The notes beneath the pieces were generated by a model. It worked only from the letters and a program-made list of their open reading frames with translations. It did not search any database and was not told where the DNA came from. From CAYSYY01 sp964576115 [NCBI: uncultured Gemmatimonadota bacterium] (lineage in GTDB: Bacteria > Blakebacterota > Blakebacteria > Blakebacterales): a stretch of 31,396 bases of DNA. Of the stretch, positions 1-8,299 are shown piece by piece; position 1 is the first letter of the stretch, and every line of letters starts with the position of its first letter. The stretch lies in contig CAZNUA010000014.1 in the NCBI GenBank assembly GCA_964576115.1, positions 1,523 to 32,918 on the forward strand. Reading direction: 5' to 3'. Both the position numbers and the translations under genes were made by a program.

Positions 1-17
1 CGCCGGCCGCGTGACCT

Positions 18-731
18 CTACCGGACGGCCGCGTAGCGCCGGGCGACGTCTTCCCAGTCGACGACCTCCCACCAGGCGGCGATGTAGTCGGTTCGCCGGT
101 TCCGGTACTGCAGGTAATAGGCGTGTTCCCAGACATCGAGCACCAGCAGGGGGATGGCGCCCCACACCGTCAGGTTCTGGTGTTTCTCGGCCTCGAGCAC
201 GAGCAGGCGTTCGGCCATCGGATGCCAGGCCAGGATCCCCCAGCCGCTACCCTCCACCTGGGCAGTTGCGGCCGAGAAATGGGCCCGGAAGGCATCACCT
301 CTCCCGAAATCGCGCGCCAGGGCCCGGGCGAGTTCTCCGGCGGGCGAACCGCCCCCATCCGGACTCATGTTCTCCCAGAACACGCTGTGCAGGAAGTGCC
401 CGGAACCGTGGAAGGCCAGCGCCCGGCTCAGGTCCTTCGTTCCGGCAAAGTCTCCCTGTCCGCGCCGGCCGGCCAGGCCGCTCAGGGCGGCATTGAGCCC
501 CCGTACGTACCCGGCATGATGCAGATCGTGGTGCAGATGCATGGTCTCGGCGTCAATGGCGGGTTCCAGGGCGTTGTAGGCATAGGGCAGCGGGGGCAGT
601 TCATACTCGTTGCCGGCGGCTTGCAGACCGGCGGTCAGGTCGCGCAGGGGGCGGAAATCGAAACCGGCTGTGAGGGCGGCTCCACCGAAAAGGGCGGGAG
701 CACTCTCCATGAAGGCTCGTCGGGTCGGCAT
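18..731 (-). CDS. sod: Fe/Mn superoxide dismutase with Tat-like signal
   Basis: Dismutates superoxide to hydrogen peroxide and oxygen. The 237-residue product aligns by eye with the Fe/Mn SOD family. The N-domain has the ELPPLPYAYNALEP opening, and the expected metal ligands are His67 (in LHHDLHH), His115 (HSVFW), Asp199 and His203 (DVWEHAYY), with the gateway Tyr75. The run SPDGGGSPAGEL resembles Mn-type enzymes, but metal choice cannot be decided by eye. The first 23 residues (TRRAF, then a hydrophobic stretch rich in Ala and Gly) look like a twin-arginine signal, so the enzyme is probably exported already folded. The start at 731 is chosen because the signal begins there; an open frame runs further upstream to 854, but it would read through the promoter and the tandem repeat. 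A Fur-like palindrome overlaps the promoter, suggesting metal-responsive control (inference). Identity is secure; export and metal are less so. Confidence 0.93.
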   Translation of the reverse strand: MPTRRAFMESAPALFGGAALTAGFDFRPLRDLTAGLQAAGNEYELPPLPYAYNALEPAIDAETMHLHHDLHHAGYVRGLNAALSGLAGRRGQGDFAGTKDLSRALAFHGSGHFLHSVFWENMSPDGGGSPAGELARALARDFGRGDAFRAHFSAATAQVEGSGWGILAWHPMAERLLVLEAEKHQNLTVWGAIPLLVLDVWEHAYYLQYRNRRTDYIAAWWEVVDWEDVARRYAAVR

Positions 732-771
732 GGGTGGGCCTCGCAGAGTTTGAGTTCGATCTGCAAAAATA

Positions 772-786
772 TGAGAATACTTCTCA
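772..786. promoter_or_regulatory. Fur-box-like operator in front of SOD
   Basis: The sequence TGAGAAT-A-CTTCTCA is a near-perfect inverted repeat. It matches the 7-1-7 Fur consensus (TGATAAT-N-ATTATCA) at 12 of 14 informative positions by my count. It begins two bases downstream of the TATACT -10 hexamer of the SOD gene, so a bound repressor would block initiation. Fur-family regulators (Fur, Mur, Zur, PerR) share similar boxes, so which one binds is open. Confidence 0.55.
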
Positions 787-788
787 TT

Positions 789-794
789 AGTATA
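789..794 (-). promoter_or_regulatory. Candidate -10 element of the SOD promoter
   Basis: On the minus strand this reads TATACT, five of six matches to TATAAT. It lies about 58 bases upstream of the SOD start and abuts the Fur-like palindrome. No good -35 hexamer is visible: the expected position falls at the edge of the tandem repeat and matches TTGACA at only about three positions, so activation or a non-standard sigma factor is possible. Confidence 0.4.
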
Positions 795-809
795 CGCCCA
801 TCGTTCCTC

Positions 810-859
810 GCCATCGAACTCCAATCCATCCGTCGCCATCGAACTCCAATCCATCCGTC
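810..859. repeat. Perfect 25-bp tandem duplication
   Basis: Positions 810-834 and 835-859 are identical and directly adjacent; each unit starts gccatcgaact and ends atccatccgtc. The unit is not a multiple of three, and it lies in the SOD/PPTase divergent region from roughly -28 to -77 relative to the inferred SOD start of transcription. It is either a recent slippage duplication or a pair of binding sites upstream of the promoter. Confidence 0.9.
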
Positions 860-958
860 AGGTCATTTCAGCAAGCAATCGATATCGAACCCTTCAGTTG
901 CAACCTGATGGTTTATCTGCGGGTATGTAGAGATACGGAAGGAAGAGGTCGAATACGG

Positions 959-1669
959 ATGATCGAAGTGTACGCCCTGAAGATCCCCACCCTGCTCGAG
1001 GACATTCTCGTGGATCGGCTCATGCGGGCTGTCAGTCCGGAACAACGGGAACGCCTGGGCAGGATGCACTCCCGGGACGAAGTCCGGCGGTCGGTCCTGG
1101 CCGAACTCCTGTTGCGGGCTCTTGTGGCTGAGCGTCGGGGTGATGGCGGGTCTGTCTTCGCTATCGAGCGGGGAGACTACGGCAAACCGTATCTACGCCA
1201 CATGCCCGGACTGCAATTCGCCCTCTCGCACGCCGGCCGTTGGGTGGTGTGCGCTCTTGACAATCACCCGGTTGGAGTGGATGTGGAAGAAAAACGCCCT
1301 CTGGCTGACGGCTACCCCGAGAACTTCTTCTCACCCCAGGAACGGAGCGAGCTGAACCGCCTTGCGGGAATTCAGCAGCGGGACCGTTTCTTTGCGATGT
1401 GGACCCTCAAAGAAAGCGCCGGCAAGGCGACCGGAAAAGGACTGTCTTCGGCGCTGGTTTCCTGGACTCTCCGGTACCTGCCTGGCGGATCTATCAGGCT
1501 CGAGGAAAACGGTCTCCTGATTCCACACATGTTCCTGCGCACCTATGATCTGGAAGCCAGCTACAGCCTGGCTGTCTGTGGTGCCCACCCGCACTTCGCC
1601 CCGGCAGTGCGTCTGGTTCCGGCGGTTGACATCATCACCCGCTTTGTGGGCGGCATGCGGCATGCCTGA
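959..1669 (+). CDS. 4'-phosphopantetheinyl transferase, Sfp type
   Basis: Transfers the phosphopantetheine arm from coenzyme A to the conserved serine of carrier domains, here most likely that of the adjoining polyketide synthase. The 236-residue product carries the family motifs in order: GKPYL (75-79), FALSHAG (87-93), GVDVE (106-110, with Asp108 and Glu110 as Mg ligands) and WTLKESAGKATGKGL (148-162, with Glu152 and Lys156). Length and motifs fit the Sfp/HetI class rather than the short AcpS class. The start at 959 is preferred because GGAAGAGG lies about ten bases upstream; an in-frame ATG at 908 has no comparable site. The gene end overlaps the PKS start by 8 nt, implying translational coupling. 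Confidence 0.93.
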   Translation: MIEVYALKIPTLLEDILVDRLMRAVSPEQRERLGRMHSRDEVRRSVLAELLLRALVAERRGDGGSVFAIERGDYGKPYLRHMPGLQFALSHAGRWVVCALDNHPVGVDVEEKRPLADGYPENFFSPQERSELNRLAGIQQRDRFFAMWTLKESAGKATGKGLSSALVSWTLRYLPGGSIRLEENGLLIPHMFLRTYDLEASYSLAVCGAHPHFAPAVRLVPAVDIITRFVGGMRHA

Positions 1670-4600
1670 CCGGCAAGACGGACACAGGGCAGGCGACTCC
1701 GGCGCCATCGCCGTCATTGGTCTGGCGGGACGTTTTCCCGGGGCTGCTTCGATCGACACCTTCTGGGACAACCTCGTGGCCGGCCGGGAAACGATTACCT
1801 CTTTCTCGCACCGGGAACTGAAGCGGGCGGGTGAGCACCCCGCCCTGCTGCGCGACCCCGCCTATGTCCGTGCCAAGGGTGTCGTCGAGGACATCGATTC
1901 CTTCGACGCTGCCTTCTTCGGCTATACCCCCCGTGAAGCCGAGAAGATGGATCCACAGTTGCGGCTTCTGCACGAATGCTGTTGGGAAGCGCTCGAAAAC
2001 GCCGGGTACACGCCGGCGGCCGAGAAGGGGCGGATCGGTCTGTATGTCGGAGCCAATGAGAACCAGGAATGGCTGCGCCGGGTGCGGCTGCGCGAGAACG
2101 ATACCTCCGACGAGTGGGATGGCTTCCTGTACTCGTACCGGGATTATGTCTCGACCCGGATCTCCTGGGCTCTCGACCTCAAGGGACCGGCATTCACCAT
2201 GCTCTCGGCCTGTTCGACCTCGCTGGTGAGTATCCATCTGGCCTGTCAGGCCCTGCGGGGCGGCGAGTGCGGCCTGGCGCTGGCCGGCGGGGTCTCGCTC
2301 TCCCTGCCGCAGATGCGCGGGTATCTCTACCAGGACGGCCTGATGGTGTCCCGTTCGGGCCACTGCCGCACCTTCGATGAACGGGCCGACGGCACCGTTT
2401 TCGGTGAAGGGGTCGGAATCGTCGTTCTCAAACCGCTCGAGCGTGCCAAAGCGGATCGCGACTGCATTCGCGCCGTGATCAGGGGCTCGGCCGTTACCAA
2501 CGACGGCAGCAGCAAGGAGGGTTTCGTCGCGCCCGGCATTGAGGGGCAGGTCGCCAGTATCCGTTCGGCGCTGGAACGGGCCGGCATCGAAGCCGATGAT
2601 ATCGGCTACGTGGAAGCCCACGGTACGGCCGCCCCGCTCGGCGACGCCGTCGAAATGCAGGCCCTGGCCCGGGCCTTCGCCGACCGGCGCAACGGCCGCT
2701 GCCGGGTGGGCTCGGTCAAAACCAATATCGGACACGTGAACGTGGCGGCCGGCGTGGCCGCCTTCATCAAGACGGTCCTGACGCTGGAGAACCGCCTCAT
2801 CCCGCCGAACCTGCACTACCGGCGACCCAATCCCGATATGATCGCCACCAACGGCCGGTTCGAGATCCCGACCGAAGCCGTGGCGTGGAACTCCAACGGC
2901 TCTCCCCGGCGGGCGGGGGTGAGCGCCTTCGGGTTCGGCGGCACCAATGCCCATATGATTCTCGAAGAGGCCCCGCGTCGGCGCCGGGCACCGAAGACCC
3001 GGACCCACCAGCTTCTGGTTCTCTCGGCCCGCTCCACCCCGGCCGTACAGGAAGCCGCGACCCGTCTGGCAGCCCACCTCGAGGCCCACCCCGACACCCC
3101 TCTCGCCGATGCCGCCTGGACTCTGAGTGCCGGCCGACGCGCTTTCGCTTTCCGACGCACCGTCGTCGCCGACGATCACACGGGAGCGATCGCAGCTCTG
3201 AACGAACCGGGAACCGTCATCGAAGCAGACGAAGCACAGCGGGCGGTCGCTTTCCTCTTCCCCGGCCAGGGGGCGCAGTATGTCGGGATGGGAGCGGATC
3301 TGTACCGCAACGAACCGACCTACCGCCGACACTTCGATCGCTGCTGTGAGATCGTCCGGGATTGTTCGGGCCGGGATCTTCGCCCGGTCCTCTTCCCCGA
3401 ACCGGGCGAGCAGGAAGCGCCCGCCGCCCGGCTGGCGCAAACCGACCTGGCCCAACCGGCCATCTTCGCGGTCTCGTGGGCGCTCGCAAAACTCTGGGCC
3501 GAATGGGGCGTGCAGCCCACGGCCCTGATCGGTCACAGCATCGGAGAACTCACCGCCGCCACCCTGGCGGGCGTTTTCACGTTGACCGACGCGCTGACGA
3601 TCGTCGCCCGGCGCGGCGAACTGATGGGCCGGCTTCCCCCCGGCGCCATGCTGGCCGTTCCCCTGAGCGAGGCGGAGGTCCAGCCCCTGCTCGACGGCCC
3701 AATCGCCCTGGCGGCCGTGAACGGGCCAGCTCTCTGCGTTCTTTCAGGGCCGGTTCACGCCCTCGAGGAAACCAGGCGGCAATTGCGCGAACGCGGCGTG
3801 GCAAGCCGCTTCCTGGAAACGTCCCATGCGTTCCACTCGCCGATGATGGATCCGATCCTGGAGGATTTCACCGCCCTGATCGCTTCGGTCAGACGCCGGG
3901 CTCCCCGGCTGCCCGTTCGCTCCACGGTCACTGGCCGGTGGGCTCGACCCGACGAACTCACCGATCCGGCTTACTGGGCGCAAAACCTGCGCTCGACAGT
4001 CCGTTTCGCCGACGCCCTGACCGGGTTGATGCGGGAATCGGACGCCGCCCTGCTCGAGATCGGGCCCGGACGCACGCTGACCAATCTGGCGAAAATGCAG
4101 CCCGACACCGGACCCGGCCGTCCGGCTCTGGCGTCACTGCCCGGGGCCTGCGAGAACCGCGATGACACTGCCTTTATCCTCGCCACCCTCGGGCAGCTCT
4201 GGCAGGCAGGAGCCGGCATCGACTTCACCGGTTTCTACCGGGGCCAGCGCCGGAGCCGCGTGCCTCTGCCTGCCTATCCCTTCGAGCGCCGCCGTTTCTG
4301 GCTTGGAGCCGAAAAACCCCGCGAGAATGCCCTGCGACGTCTCGGCACCCTGCCGAAGATTCCCGAGATGGCCGACTGGTTCTCGGTCCCGACCTGGGTT
4401 CGCACCCCGGCGCTGCCCGCACCGGCTTCGACCGGAACGGGAACCTGGCTGTTGCTGGCCGATTCGACGGGTGTGGCCGACCGTCTCGCGACGACCTTAC
4501 GGACCGGACGACGCAGTGTGGTTCTCGTCGAGGCAGGATCGGGCTTCGAACGGATCGACGAGCGCCATTTCATCATCGCCCCCGGCAACCGCGAAGATTA

Positions 4601-6260
4601 TGCCCGTCTCTTCGACGAGTTGGCCGCAAGCAACCGGCTGCCCCGCCGGATCCTCCATCTCTGGAGCCTGGAGGGTGAGGTCCCCTCCCCGACCGATCCT
4701 CCGGTAACGTCTGTCGGACGCACCGATGACTCAAAGGCGGATGACGAGCGGGTCGACGCCGGGCTGGCGCGGGGATTCCTGAGCCTGCTCTTTCTGGCGC
4801 AGATGATCGAACGCGGGAACATCGCCGACGAGGTGAACCTGCTGCTGGTGACCGACGGCCTGCACGAGGTGACCGGCACCGAGGTCCTGAAGCCCGTTAC
4901 AGCCACAGCTCTGGGTCTGGTGAAGGTCATCCCCCAGGAGTACCCCAACATCCACTGCCGCAATCTCGATCTCGCCCCCGAGCTGGTATCCCGCGGCGGC
5001 GACGACCTCACCGGGCTGCTGCTGGCCGAAAGTCTGGGCGCCGTCGTCGACCGCGTTACCGCCCAACGGGGCGAGCACCGCTGGGTGCAGAGCTACGAGG
5101 CTCTGCCGCTGGACCGTTCGTGGCAGAAACGCACCTTCCTGCGCTCCGAAGGAACCTATCTGATAACCGGAGGGCTCGGCGGGATCGGACTGGTGCTGGC
5201 CGAGAGCCTGGCCCGGGCGGCTCGCGCCCGGCTGGTGCTGACCACCCGGTCGGCCTTCCCGCCGAAGAACCGTTGGGCCGAATGGCTCGACACCCATGCC
5301 GAAGACAATCCGGTCAGTCGCCGGATCGCGGTCCTCGAGTCGATCGAAGAAAAGGGGGGCGATGTACTGATCGTCAGGGCCGATGTGGCCGACGCTGCGG
5401 CCATGCGCCACGCCGTCGCCCGGGCCGAGAAGCGGTTCGGCCCGATCACGGGCGTCATCCACGCCGCCGGCATACCGGGCGAGGGGATCCTCCAGCTCAA
5501 GGAAGCCGAAACGGCCCTGGCGGTACTGCGACCGAAGGTTCACGGCACTCTCGTTCTGGCTGAACTCTTCGCCGGATACGAGCTCGATTTCTTCGTGCTC
5601 TGTTCCTCGATAGCGGCCGTGCTGGGGGGGATCGGTCTGGGCGATTACGCTTCGGCCAATAATTTTCTGGACACCTTCGCCGCCGCCCGCCGTCACTCCC
5701 CCGGCCTGACCGTCTCGGTGAACTGGGATATGTGGGGGGAAACCGGCATGGGGCTCACGACCGAAATCCCCGACGAACTGCGTGACTGGTTCCGAACCGA
5801 ACTGACCAACGGCCTGACATCGCGTGAAGGCGTGTCGGCTCTGCAGCGCATCCTCACCCGCGGCCTGAACGGCAATGTCGTCGTTGCCACCCGCGATCTG
5901 CAGGAACGTCTCGACATCTGGATCCGCCGCACTTTCATGGAGGAAAAGGAATCACTGCTCACAGAGCAGGCCGAGCAGGTCACCTACACCCGACCGAACC
6001 TCTCCACCTCCTACGACGCTCCGCAGACACCGATCGAGAACTCGATCGCCACCATCTGGGGACAGCTCTTCGGGATCGACCGGGTGGGCCGTCACGACAA
6101 CTTCTACGAACTGGGTGGCCACAGCCTGCTGGCGACGACGATGCTGAACCGGTTGCGCCAGGATTTCGATGTGAGCATCTCGATCCGGAATGTCCTCGAT
6201 CATCCGACCGTCGTCGAGCTGGCCGACCTGATCGCCGTGGACACCGACGGCGGAGAGTGA
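1662..6260 (+). CDS. Single-module type I polyketide synthase (KS-AT-KR-carrier)
   Basis: Performs one round of malonyl-type chain extension and ketoreduction on a carrier-bound acyl chain. Domains over 1532 residues: ketosynthase (about 14-435) with Cys184 in SACSTSL, His320 (EAHGT) and His358 (KTNIGH); acyltransferase (about 540-840) with Ser626 in GHSIGE and His725 in HAFHSP, the HAFH form usual for malonyl-CoA; a long linker/structural KR part; ketoreductase with its NADPH motif TGGLGGIG near 1169, Ser1316, Tyr1329 and Asn1333 (YASAN); and a carrier domain with Ser1488 in LGGHSL. The carrier resembles NRPS peptidyl carriers (NFYELGGHSLLATTMLNRLR) more than typical PKS ACPs. No dehydratase, enoylreductase or thioesterase is seen, so the product would remain as a beta-hydroxyacyl thioester unless released by another enzyme. 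The ATG at 1662 lies inside the end of the transferase gene. Starter unit and final product are unknown. Confidence 0.95.
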   Translation: MPDRQDGHRAGDSGAIAVIGLAGRFPGAASIDTFWDNLVAGRETITSFSHRELKRAGEHPALLRDPAYVRAKGVVEDIDSFDAAFFGYTPREAEKMDPQLRLLHECCWEALENAGYTPAAEKGRIGLYVGANENQEWLRRVRLRENDTSDEWDGFLYSYRDYVSTRISWALDLKGPAFTMLSACSTSLVSIHLACQALRGGECGLALAGGVSLSLPQMRGYLYQDGLMVSRSGHCRTFDERADGTVFGEGVGIVVLKPLERAKADRDCIRAVIRGSAVTNDGSSKEGFVAPGIEGQVASIRSALERAGIEADDIGYVEAHGTAAPLGDAVEMQALARAFADRRNGRCRVGSVKTNIGHVNVAAGVAAFIKTVLTLENRLIPPNLHYRRPNPDMIATNGRFEIPTEAVAWNSNGSPRRAGVSAFGFGGTNAHMILEEAPRRRRAPKTRTHQLLVLSARSTPAVQEAATRLAAHLEAHPDTPLADAAWTLSAGRRAFAFRRTVVADDHTGAIAALNEPGTVIEADEAQRAVAFLFPGQGAQYVGMGADLYRNEPTYRRHFDRCCEIVRDCSGRDLRPVLFPEPGEQEAPAARLAQTDLAQPAIFAVSWALAKLWAEWGVQPTALIGHSIGELTAATLAGVFTLTDALTIVARRGELMGRLPPGAMLAVPLSEAEVQPLLDGPIALAAVNGPALCVLSGPVHALEETRRQLRERGVASRFLETSHAFHSPMMDPILEDFTALIASVRRRAPRLPVRSTVTGRWARPDELTDPAYWAQNLRSTVRFADALTGLMRESDAALLEIGPGRTLTNLAKMQPDTGPGRPALASLPGACENRDDTAFILATLGQLWQAGAGIDFTGFYRGQRRSRVPLPAYPFERRRFWLGAEKPRENALRRLGTLPKIPEMADWFSVPTWVRTPALPAPASTGTGTWLLLADSTGVADRLATTLRTGRRSVVLVEAGSGFERIDERHFIIAPGNREDYARLFDELAASNRLPRRILHLWSLEGEVPSPTDPPVTSVGRTDDSKADDERVDAGLARGFLSLLFLAQMIERGNIADEVNLLLVTDGLHEVTGTEVLKPVTATALGLVKVIPQEYPNIHCRNLDLAPELVSRGGDDLTGLLLAESLGAVVDRVTAQRGEHRWVQSYEALPLDRSWQKRTFLRSEGTYLITGGLGGIGLVLAESLARAARARLVLTTRSAFPPKNRWAEWLDTHAEDNPVSRRIAVLESIEEKGGDVLIVRADVADAAAMRHAVARAEKRFGPITGVIHAAGIPGEGILQLKEAETALAVLRPKVHGTLVLAELFAGYELDFFVLCSSIAAVLGGIGLGDYASANNFLDTFAAARRHSPGLTVSVNWDMWGETGMGLTTEIPDELRDWFRTELTNGLTSREGVSALQRILTRGLNGNVVVATRDLQERLDIWIRRTFMEEKESLLTEQAEQVTYTRPNLSTSYDAPQTPIENSIATIWGQLFGIDRVGRHDNFYELGGHSLLATTMLNRLRQDFDVSISIRNVLDHPTVVELADLIAVDTDGGE

Positions 6261-6264
6261 ACTG

Positions 6265-7245
6265 ATGAGCGTCGATCCATGGTCGGTGGCGGTCGCTTTC
6301 GGGGGCGGCGTGCTCGGAGCCGCACTGGGGGCCCTGCCGGCCTTCGTCCTCTGCGGCGCGGCAGTTGTGGCCGGTTCGATCGTCATGGCCGTCACCGGCG
6401 ATCCGATGTGGCTGAACACCCTCGCCTGGGGGCCGCTGCTCGGCCCGCACGTGGCTTTCGCCGGCGGTGCCGCAGCAGCAGCGTACGCCGGCCGACGCCA
6501 CGACGCCTTCAGCGGACGCGACGTCCTCACTCCCCTGCTCGGCCTCAATGACGTCCGCGTTCTCACCGTCGGCGGACTCTTCGGCCTCGGCGGCCACCTG
6601 CTCTTCCTGCTGCTCTGGCTCATCCCCGATCCGGGGGGCCTCGAGATTCTCAACCGCATGGCGCTGGTGGTGGTGCTGAGCTCAATCGCCGCCCGGTTGC
6701 TCTTCGGGACGACCGGCCTGTTCGGACAACCCGCCTCCGGCCGGCGCTGGGATCCGCAGGACCAGGCGGCCCACCTGCCCTGGCACGCCCGTCCCGGAAT
6801 CGTGCTTCTGCTCGGGCTGGGAACCGGCACGGCAGCCGCCTGGTTGGCAATAGTACTGCCCGCAGTCCGCTTCCTTTCTTTCGGGATCGCCGCCCTGGCC
6901 CTTTTTCCCCTTCTCTTCGGCCGGAAGGCTCCGGTTCTGCTGCATATCGTCCTGGCCGCCGAACTGGCCACCCTGGCCAGTGGCAGTATTATCTGGGGAG
7001 TGGCGGCGGGCGTGCTGGCGGCCTGGCTGGGCGAGCTGGCCGCCTGTCTGCTGCTCATTCACGGTGACACCCATATCGACCCCCCGGCGACGGCACTGCT
7101 CATCAGCTGGGCCGTCAATGCACTATTCACCTCAACCGGGTTCTATACGGCGGGTACCGCCGCGGCCGCAGCCGCGACGGCGATTTTCGCCTTCGGGGGG
7201 TACGCTCTCCTGACAGCACTCGGACGCCGGGACCAACGAGAGTAA
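6265..7245 (+). CDS. Polytopic membrane protein of unknown function
   Basis: The 326-residue product is almost entirely hydrophobic, with roughly nine to ten membrane-spanning segments rich in Ala, Leu and Gly. Short loops include RRHDAFSGRD, a Pro/Trp-rich cytosolic-looking stretch (GRRWDPQDQAAHLPWHARP) near the middle, and IHGDTHIDPPA near the C-terminus. I do not recognise a transporter signature and see no ATPase or catalytic motif. The start lies 4 nt after the PKS stop, with GGCGGAGAG serving as ribosome-binding site, so it is co-transcribed with the PKS and its transferase. A role in exporting, anchoring or further processing the PKS product is possible but only by context. The gene ends 9 bases from a convergent gene, with no obvious terminator between them. 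Confidence 0.8.
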   Translation: MSVDPWSVAVAFGGGVLGAALGALPAFVLCGAAVVAGSIVMAVTGDPMWLNTLAWGPLLGPHVAFAGGAAAAAYAGRRHDAFSGRDVLTPLLGLNDVRVLTVGGLFGLGGHLLFLLLWLIPDPGGLEILNRMALVVVLSSIAARLLFGTTGLFGQPASGRRWDPQDQAAHLPWHARPGIVLLLGLGTGTAAAWLAIVLPAVRFLSFGIAALALFPLLFGRKAPVLLHIVLAAELATLASGSIIWGVAAGVLAAWLGELAACLLLIHGDTHIDPPATALLISWAVNALFTSTGFYTAGTAAAAAATAIFAFGGYALLTALGRRDQRE

Positions 7246-7254
7246 ACGACGTAA

Positions 7255-8118
7255 CTATCCCGCCGCAGGATTCGGTACCCAGAGCACGTTGATGATCTTC
7301 CACTCCCCGTCGATACGGGCGCACTGCAGGTAGTCGATGTACTGACTCGAGTACACCTTCACGGTGGCCATATCGTAGGCCACATCATAAACCGTGACCT
7401 CGATGTCCCACTCATCGGGCGGCAGTGTCCCCAGACCGATCTCGGTGCCGACGACCAGGTCCCGGGCTCCCATCGGACCGAGAAAATAACGGCCGGTCTG
7501 CGGCAGACGGTAGAGCACCACTTTGGTCAGCTCGGGATAAAGCGCCCGTTCCATGCGCTCGGCCGAACCGCTGAAGGAACCCTCGATGTAGTCGAGGGCG
7601 CACTGTTCGATCGCGGCTTCATCCGCGGGCGTCCCGCGGTATTCGAGCGAGGAATCGCGCGCGGCCGCATGAGGTGCCCAGAGCACGTTCACGATCTGCC
7701 ACTCATCTTCGATCTTCGCCAGCTGGAGGTAATCGTAGTAGGCCACGGAAGTTACCGCCGCCACCGCCAGGTCGTGGCCGATGTCGAAAACCCGGACCTC
7801 GATGTTGCGCTCTTCGGGCGGGATCTGCGTGACACCGGCCCGAACCAGTTCGACCAGGTAGGTGAAACCGCTCTTGCGCAGGTACTGCCCGCCCCCGTCG
7901 GAGTACCGCCTGACCGTCACCTTGGTCAGTTCCACATGCACTCCGCGGGCCACCCGGTCGACATCCGAGGAGAGGGCTCCCTCCATATAGTCCATGGCGG
8001 CCTGGATAACCGCCTGCTTGTCGGCTTCGGGCAGGGTATCCTGTTGGGCCCGGGCGGTACCGGCAACCGTAACGACGGTGCCGAGAACGACAGCCATCAG
8101 GAAACACGTCTTCTGCAT
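7255..8118 (-). CDS. Secreted protein with two lumazine-binding-like (NTF2-fold) domains
   Basis: The 287-residue product begins with a clear signal peptide (cleavage likely after ARA, near residue 24). The mature part is an internal duplication. Residues about 34-154 and 168-284 each start with a helix of the form AAxxYMEGxxS...VELTKV and end with a strand pair of the form YLQxAxIxxEWxIxNVLW. This is the putative lumazine-binding fold (NTF2-like superfamily), usually found as a single copy of about 130 residues. No catalytic residues can be assigned. A strong AAGGAGAG site sits 7 bases before the ATG. It follows the DUF5916 gene on the same strand after about 180 bases, and may be in the same transcription unit. 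Ligand and function are unknown. Confidence 0.82.
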   Translation of the reverse strand: MQKTCFLMAVVLGTVVTVAGTARAQQDTLPEADKQAVIQAAMDYMEGALSSDVDRVARGVHVELTKVTVRRYSDGGGQYLRKSGFTYLVELVRAGVTQIPPEERNIEVRVFDIGHDLAVAAVTSVAYYDYLQLAKIEDEWQIVNVLWAPHAAARDSSLEYRGTPADEAAIEQCALDYIEGSFSGSAERMERALYPELTKVVLYRLPQTGRYFLGPMGARDLVVGTEIGLGTLPPDEWDIEVTVYDVAYDMATVKVYSSQYIDYLQCARIDGEWKIINVLWVPNPAAG

Positions 8119-8156
8119 TACAGCTCTCCTTGAAACTCTTACAGGGCCTGAGATCG

Positions 8157-8182
8157 ACCGGGATACTCACTTCTATCCCGGT
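8157..8182. other. 9-bp perfect inverted repeat between two leftward genes
   Basis: ACCGGGATA (8157-8165) and TATCCCGGT (8174-8182) flank an 8-base loop. It lies downstream of the DUF5916 gene and about 40 bases upstream of the secreted lumazine-binding-like gene. There is no T-tract on either strand, so it is not a standard intrinsic terminator; an operator or an mRNA-processing/stabilising hairpin are alternatives. The rest of the 8119-8299 gap shows nothing else I can support. Confidence 0.35.
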
Positions 8183-8299
8183 CCCGATTGCACGTAGTCC
8201 GTTTCCTCATAATACGTACTCCCCGCGGGCAGGTTGTTGGGAAGAAAGTACCCATTCCGGCCGCTGAATCCCGGCTGCTCTTTTTCCAGCCCTTTTGAG

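Noticed and set aside
898-929. TTGCAA followed by an AT-rich stretch as a PPTase promoter
   Set aside because: No hexamer close to TATAAT lies at an acceptable spacing; the real promoter of the PKS unit is not evident.
1635-3536. Long minus-strand open frame opposite the ketosynthase region
   Set aside because: Antisense shadow of the PKS; its translation has no domain and no signal, and the plus strand carries all catalytic residues.
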